Shown here piece after piece: positions 61,809 to 64,000 of a stretch of 64,000 nucleotides of DNA. Position 1 is the stretch's first letter, and every line of letters starts with the position of its first letter. The notes under the pieces were generated by a model that worked only from the letters and a program-made list of their open reading frames with translations, was not told the DNA's origin and ran no database searches. A program made the translations under genes and the position numbers. This DNA comes from Haliscomenobacter sp. (GTDB lineage Bacteria; Bacteroidota; Bacteroidia; Chitinophagales; Saprospiraceae), in contig JADJHZ010000021.1 of the NCBI GenBank assembly GCA_016707205.1, positions 15,554-79,553 of the forward strand, in the 5' to 3' direction.

Positions 61809-64000
61809 TTACTTCTTCGGCCGCTTCACCCGCACCGGATCAGCAGGCTGAGGAATCAGCTTGACTTCCTGTGTTTTTAGTAGTTCCATGGCCGTTTCCA
61901 CGGCTTTTTCGAGTTGGGGATCCCGTTTCTGGTTGACGATTTTGGGCGTCATTTTCACCTCAATGTCGGGGGCGACGCCTTTGTTTTCTACGTCCCATTC
62001 GCCCTGCACGTTGTAAAAACCGCCCCGGGGCGCGGTAATCCCTCCGCCGTCAATCAATCCAGGAACATCCCAGATTCCAACCAACCCGCCCCAGGTTTTC
62101 GTGCCGACCAGCGGGCCGATCTTTTTGAACCGGAACATATAGGGAAGCATATCTCCGCCCGATCCGGCCATTTCATTGATCAGCATCACTTTGGGTCCAT
62201 AGATCGCGGCATCTTGCGAAAGAGTAGGCTGTTTATCGCCCACCGGATTGTTGAAGTAGCCAAAAAGCGTTCTGGAAAGCACCTCGATAACGTAGTCGGC
62301 CACGTATCCGCCTCCATTGAACCGCTCGTCGATAATCGCTCCTTTTTTATCTTTTTGCGCAAAATACCAGCGGTTGAAGTAGCGGTAACCGTCTTCGCCG
62401 GTATCCGGAAGCCAGACATAGGCCAGTTTGCCCCCGGAGAGTTCATTTACCTTTCTGCGGTTGGACTCTACCCAGTCAAGTCTTCGCAACCCGCTCTCAT
62501 CGCTTACCGGGACGACGACGACTTCCCGGGCGCCCAAGGTATCCGGGCGGCTGTTGATCAACAACCGGGTTTGCTTACCCGCCATCCGGTCGAACCGGCG
62601 GAACAGGTTCTCCGACGCATCCAGGGCCACCCCGTTTACGGCCAGCAGATAATCCCCGGTTTGGATATTCAGCCCCGGTTGCGTAAGGGGCGCTTTGAGG
62701 CTTGGGTCCCAGTTTTCTCCGTTAAAAATTTTGGCAAACCGGTACCGGTTGTTGGCTACCTCATAATCCGCCCCCAGCAATCCCACCGGGATACGGGTGA
62801 CGTCCGGGTAGTCGCCCCCGCCTACAAAAGAATGCCCAATAGCGGTTTCTCCTCCGAAAATATCCAGGAGGTAATTGAGGTCGGAGCGGTGCCGCACATG
62901 ATCGACCCAGGGGGCATACGTTTTCCACGCCCATTCCATATCCAGCCCATGCACATTCCGGACGTAGAAATAATCGCGTTGAAAGCGCCAGGCTTCCCGG
63001 AAGATCTGTTTGGCTTCTGCCATTGGATCCGCCAGCATTTGCATATCCCCCAGGTCCAGGGCGCCGTCTCCGGGTTTTGGAGCGCCGCCGGCATCCACGA
63101 TCCCCCAAGCCCCGGAGGCGGTTCCGTACAGCAGTTTTTTCCCATCGGCGCTCAAATCAAACCGCTGCAAATCCTTCATCACTTCCTCCGATTTTCGCTC
63201 CTTGAGCGAATAACGGCTCACCGTGAACGCGGGCGAGGTTAGTGGATTGGATGGCCATTCCGCGAAAAATAAGACCCCTTCTTCGCCGGCCTCCAAGCCG
63301 CCATAGTTTTTGGAAGGCAGGTCTAGGGAAAGGATGCGCTGATTAAGGCCGTCAAAGTCGATCCGCACCGTTTTGGTCGAGTCTTTTTTAGCCGGGGACT
63401 CCGCGGGGGTTCCTTCTTCGTCGCTTTCCGGTTGAAACGGGGAAGCTTCTTCCTTGGTCAATACCGCCAGGTAAATCGAGTGGGTTACGGGACGTTCAAA
63501 AGAGGAAAGGTCGAGCCAGCCCACATTCAGGGCGTAATTGGTGCTGGCCAGGAAGTACAGGTATTTTCCGCTTTTATCCCAGGCGGGCGCTTTACTGTCG
63601 GACATGCCATCCGTAAGCTGAACGGATTTCTTTTGGTCCATCGACCAGACGAAGATGGCGTTGAACTCGTTTTTCAGGCGCCTGGTATAGGCAAGCCATT
63701 TGGAATCGGGCGACCATTCCGGATAGATATTCCGCTCCGGATGGGCAAAGCCTTCGTTATCCACCAGAGTAGCAGCGCCTTTGGCAACGTCTACTACCCA
63801 AAGGTTGCGCTCCGCGTCGCCAAAGCTCACGTATTTGGAGTCGGGCGACCAAACGGGGGTGTAAAAGAACGTCGGATGTTCGAGGGCGATTTTCTTTTCG
63901 ATTTTGCCGAAAGCATCTGCAATGATCAACTGGTATTCGCCGGTTTCGTCGGAGAACCAGGAAATCCATTTGCCGTCGGGCGACGAGGCCGGGCTTCTGT
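61809..64000 (-). CDS. Tricorn-type S41 protease, 5' end outside the window
   Basis: At least 730 residues. The open frame continues upstream of 63929 as SPASSPDGKWISWFSDETGE, so the true start lies beyond base 64000. The N-terminal part is a WD/PD40 beta-propeller (PTFFYTPVWSPDSKYVSFGD, YPEWSPDSKWLAYTRR). A PDZ follows (LNIQTGDYLLAVNGVALDAS), then the S41 catalytic domain (KGAIIDERFNGGGYVADYVI; Ser in INEMAGSGGDMLPYMFRFKK) with TWGGLVGIWDVPGLIDGGGI. Tricorn proteases degrade peptides downstream of proteasome-like enzymes; in Bacteroidota they are often exported. The visible C-terminus ends VKRPKK. Confidence 0.88.
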   Translation of the reverse strand, partial: RSPASSPDGKWISWFSDETGEYQLIIADAFGKIEKKIALEHPTFFYTPVWSPDSKYVSFGDAERNLWVVDVAKGAATLVDNEGFAHPERNIYPEWSPDSKWLAYTRRLKNEFNAIFVWSMDQKKSVQLTDGMSDSKAPAWDKSGKYLYFLASTNYALNVGWLDLSSFERPVTHSIYLAVLTKEEASPFQPESDEEGTPAESPAKKDSTKTVRIDFDGLNQRILSLDLPSKNYGGLEAGEEGVLFFAEWPSNPLTSPAFTVSRYSLKERKSEEVMKDLQRFDLSADGKKLLYGTASGAWGIVDAGGAPKPGDGALDLGDMQMLADPMAEAKQIFREAWRFQRDYFYVRNVHGLDMEWAWKTYAPWVDHVRHRSDLNYLLDIFGGETAIGHSFVGGGDYPDVTRIPVGLLGADYEVANNRYRFAKIFNGENWDPSLKAPLTQPGLNIQTGDYLLAVNGVALDASENLFRRFDRMAGKQTRLLINSRPDTLGAREVVVVPVSDESGLRRLDWVESNRRKVNELSGGKLAYVWLPDTGEDGYRYFNRWYFAQKDKKGAIIDERFNGGGYVADYVIEVLSRTLFGYFNNPVGDKQPTLSQDAAIYGPKVMLINEMAGSGGDMLPYMFRFKKIGPLVGTKTWGGLVGIWDVPGLIDGGGITAPRGGFYNVQGEWDVENKGVAPDIEVKMTPKIVNQKRDPQLEKAVETAMELLKTQEVKLIPQPADPVRVKRPKK

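Overview
The window looks like a chromosome segment of a Bacteroidota bacterium, most likely of the Saprospiria / Lewinella-Haliscomenobacter type (inference). The evidence is a type IX secretion (T9SS) type B sorting domain on a giant Ig-repeat protein beside a PorP/SprF gene, a second T9SS-sorted secreted protein, a TonB-dependent receptor + DUF4249 pair, the short Bacteroidota RpoD, several TAnnTTTG -7 promoter boxes, and Bacteroidota-specific families (DUF2795, DUF6495, 2TM, DUF5995). I found no tRNA, rRNA, CRISPR array or intact insertion sequence.

Layout. 1-4000 is a decaying accessory island: a broken EAD11-STAND NTPase, a VapB-like antitoxin with a truncated VapC, a leucine-rich-repeat protein plus the remnant of a second copy of its 5' module, a KilA-N protein and a GC-rich orphan ORF. 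4000-10300 carries orphan modA, a PhoD phosphatase, an aldehyde dehydrogenase, a class C serine hydrolase and a TPR protein. 10300-16400 is housekeeping: etfB-etfA, rpsO-pnp, rpoD. 16400-25400 holds small envelope proteins, fsa, a nucleoside phosphorylase, cmk, a transglutaminase-like protein and queA. 25600-34000 holds an ABC permease, PorP/SprF and the 1868-residue T9SS protein. 34100-37700 is a fatty-acid oxidation pair (thiolase, FadN-like) and 38000-40600 an ExbB-ExbD-ExbD-TonB cluster. 41200-47900 has folC, ubiX, an FKBP isomerase, trmD and TerC. 48200-58600 has a 2TM protein, a protein with a C-terminal EAD11 domain, a dehydrogenase-fold protein, a secreted zinc protease, DUF4249 + TonB receptor, an EAD11-CHAT protein and DUF5995. 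The end has a WG-repeat pseudogene, a VanX-like dipeptidase, a membrane protein and a tricorn-type protease that runs off the window.

Three themes stand out. First, three separate proteins carry what I read as the same effector-associated domain (EAD11): a STAND switch (broken), a CHAT protease whose catalytic His position is Asn, and an undescribed ~165-residue N-terminal domain. This looks like a dispersed homotypic conflict/cell-death network. Second, a near-identical perfect palindrome lies upstream of both etfBA and the fadN-thiolase operon, which suggests one repressor controls beta-oxidation. Third, intergenic spaces are filled with degenerate 7-9 bp tandem arrays and mini-hairpins that abut genes exactly and often supply their stop codons.

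Several conserved genes (etfA, fadN, the TonB-like gene, a lipoprotein, the transglutaminase-like gene) are interrupted by single-base frameshifts. Sequencing or assembly indels are the simplest explanation and should be excluded before any are called pseudogenes.
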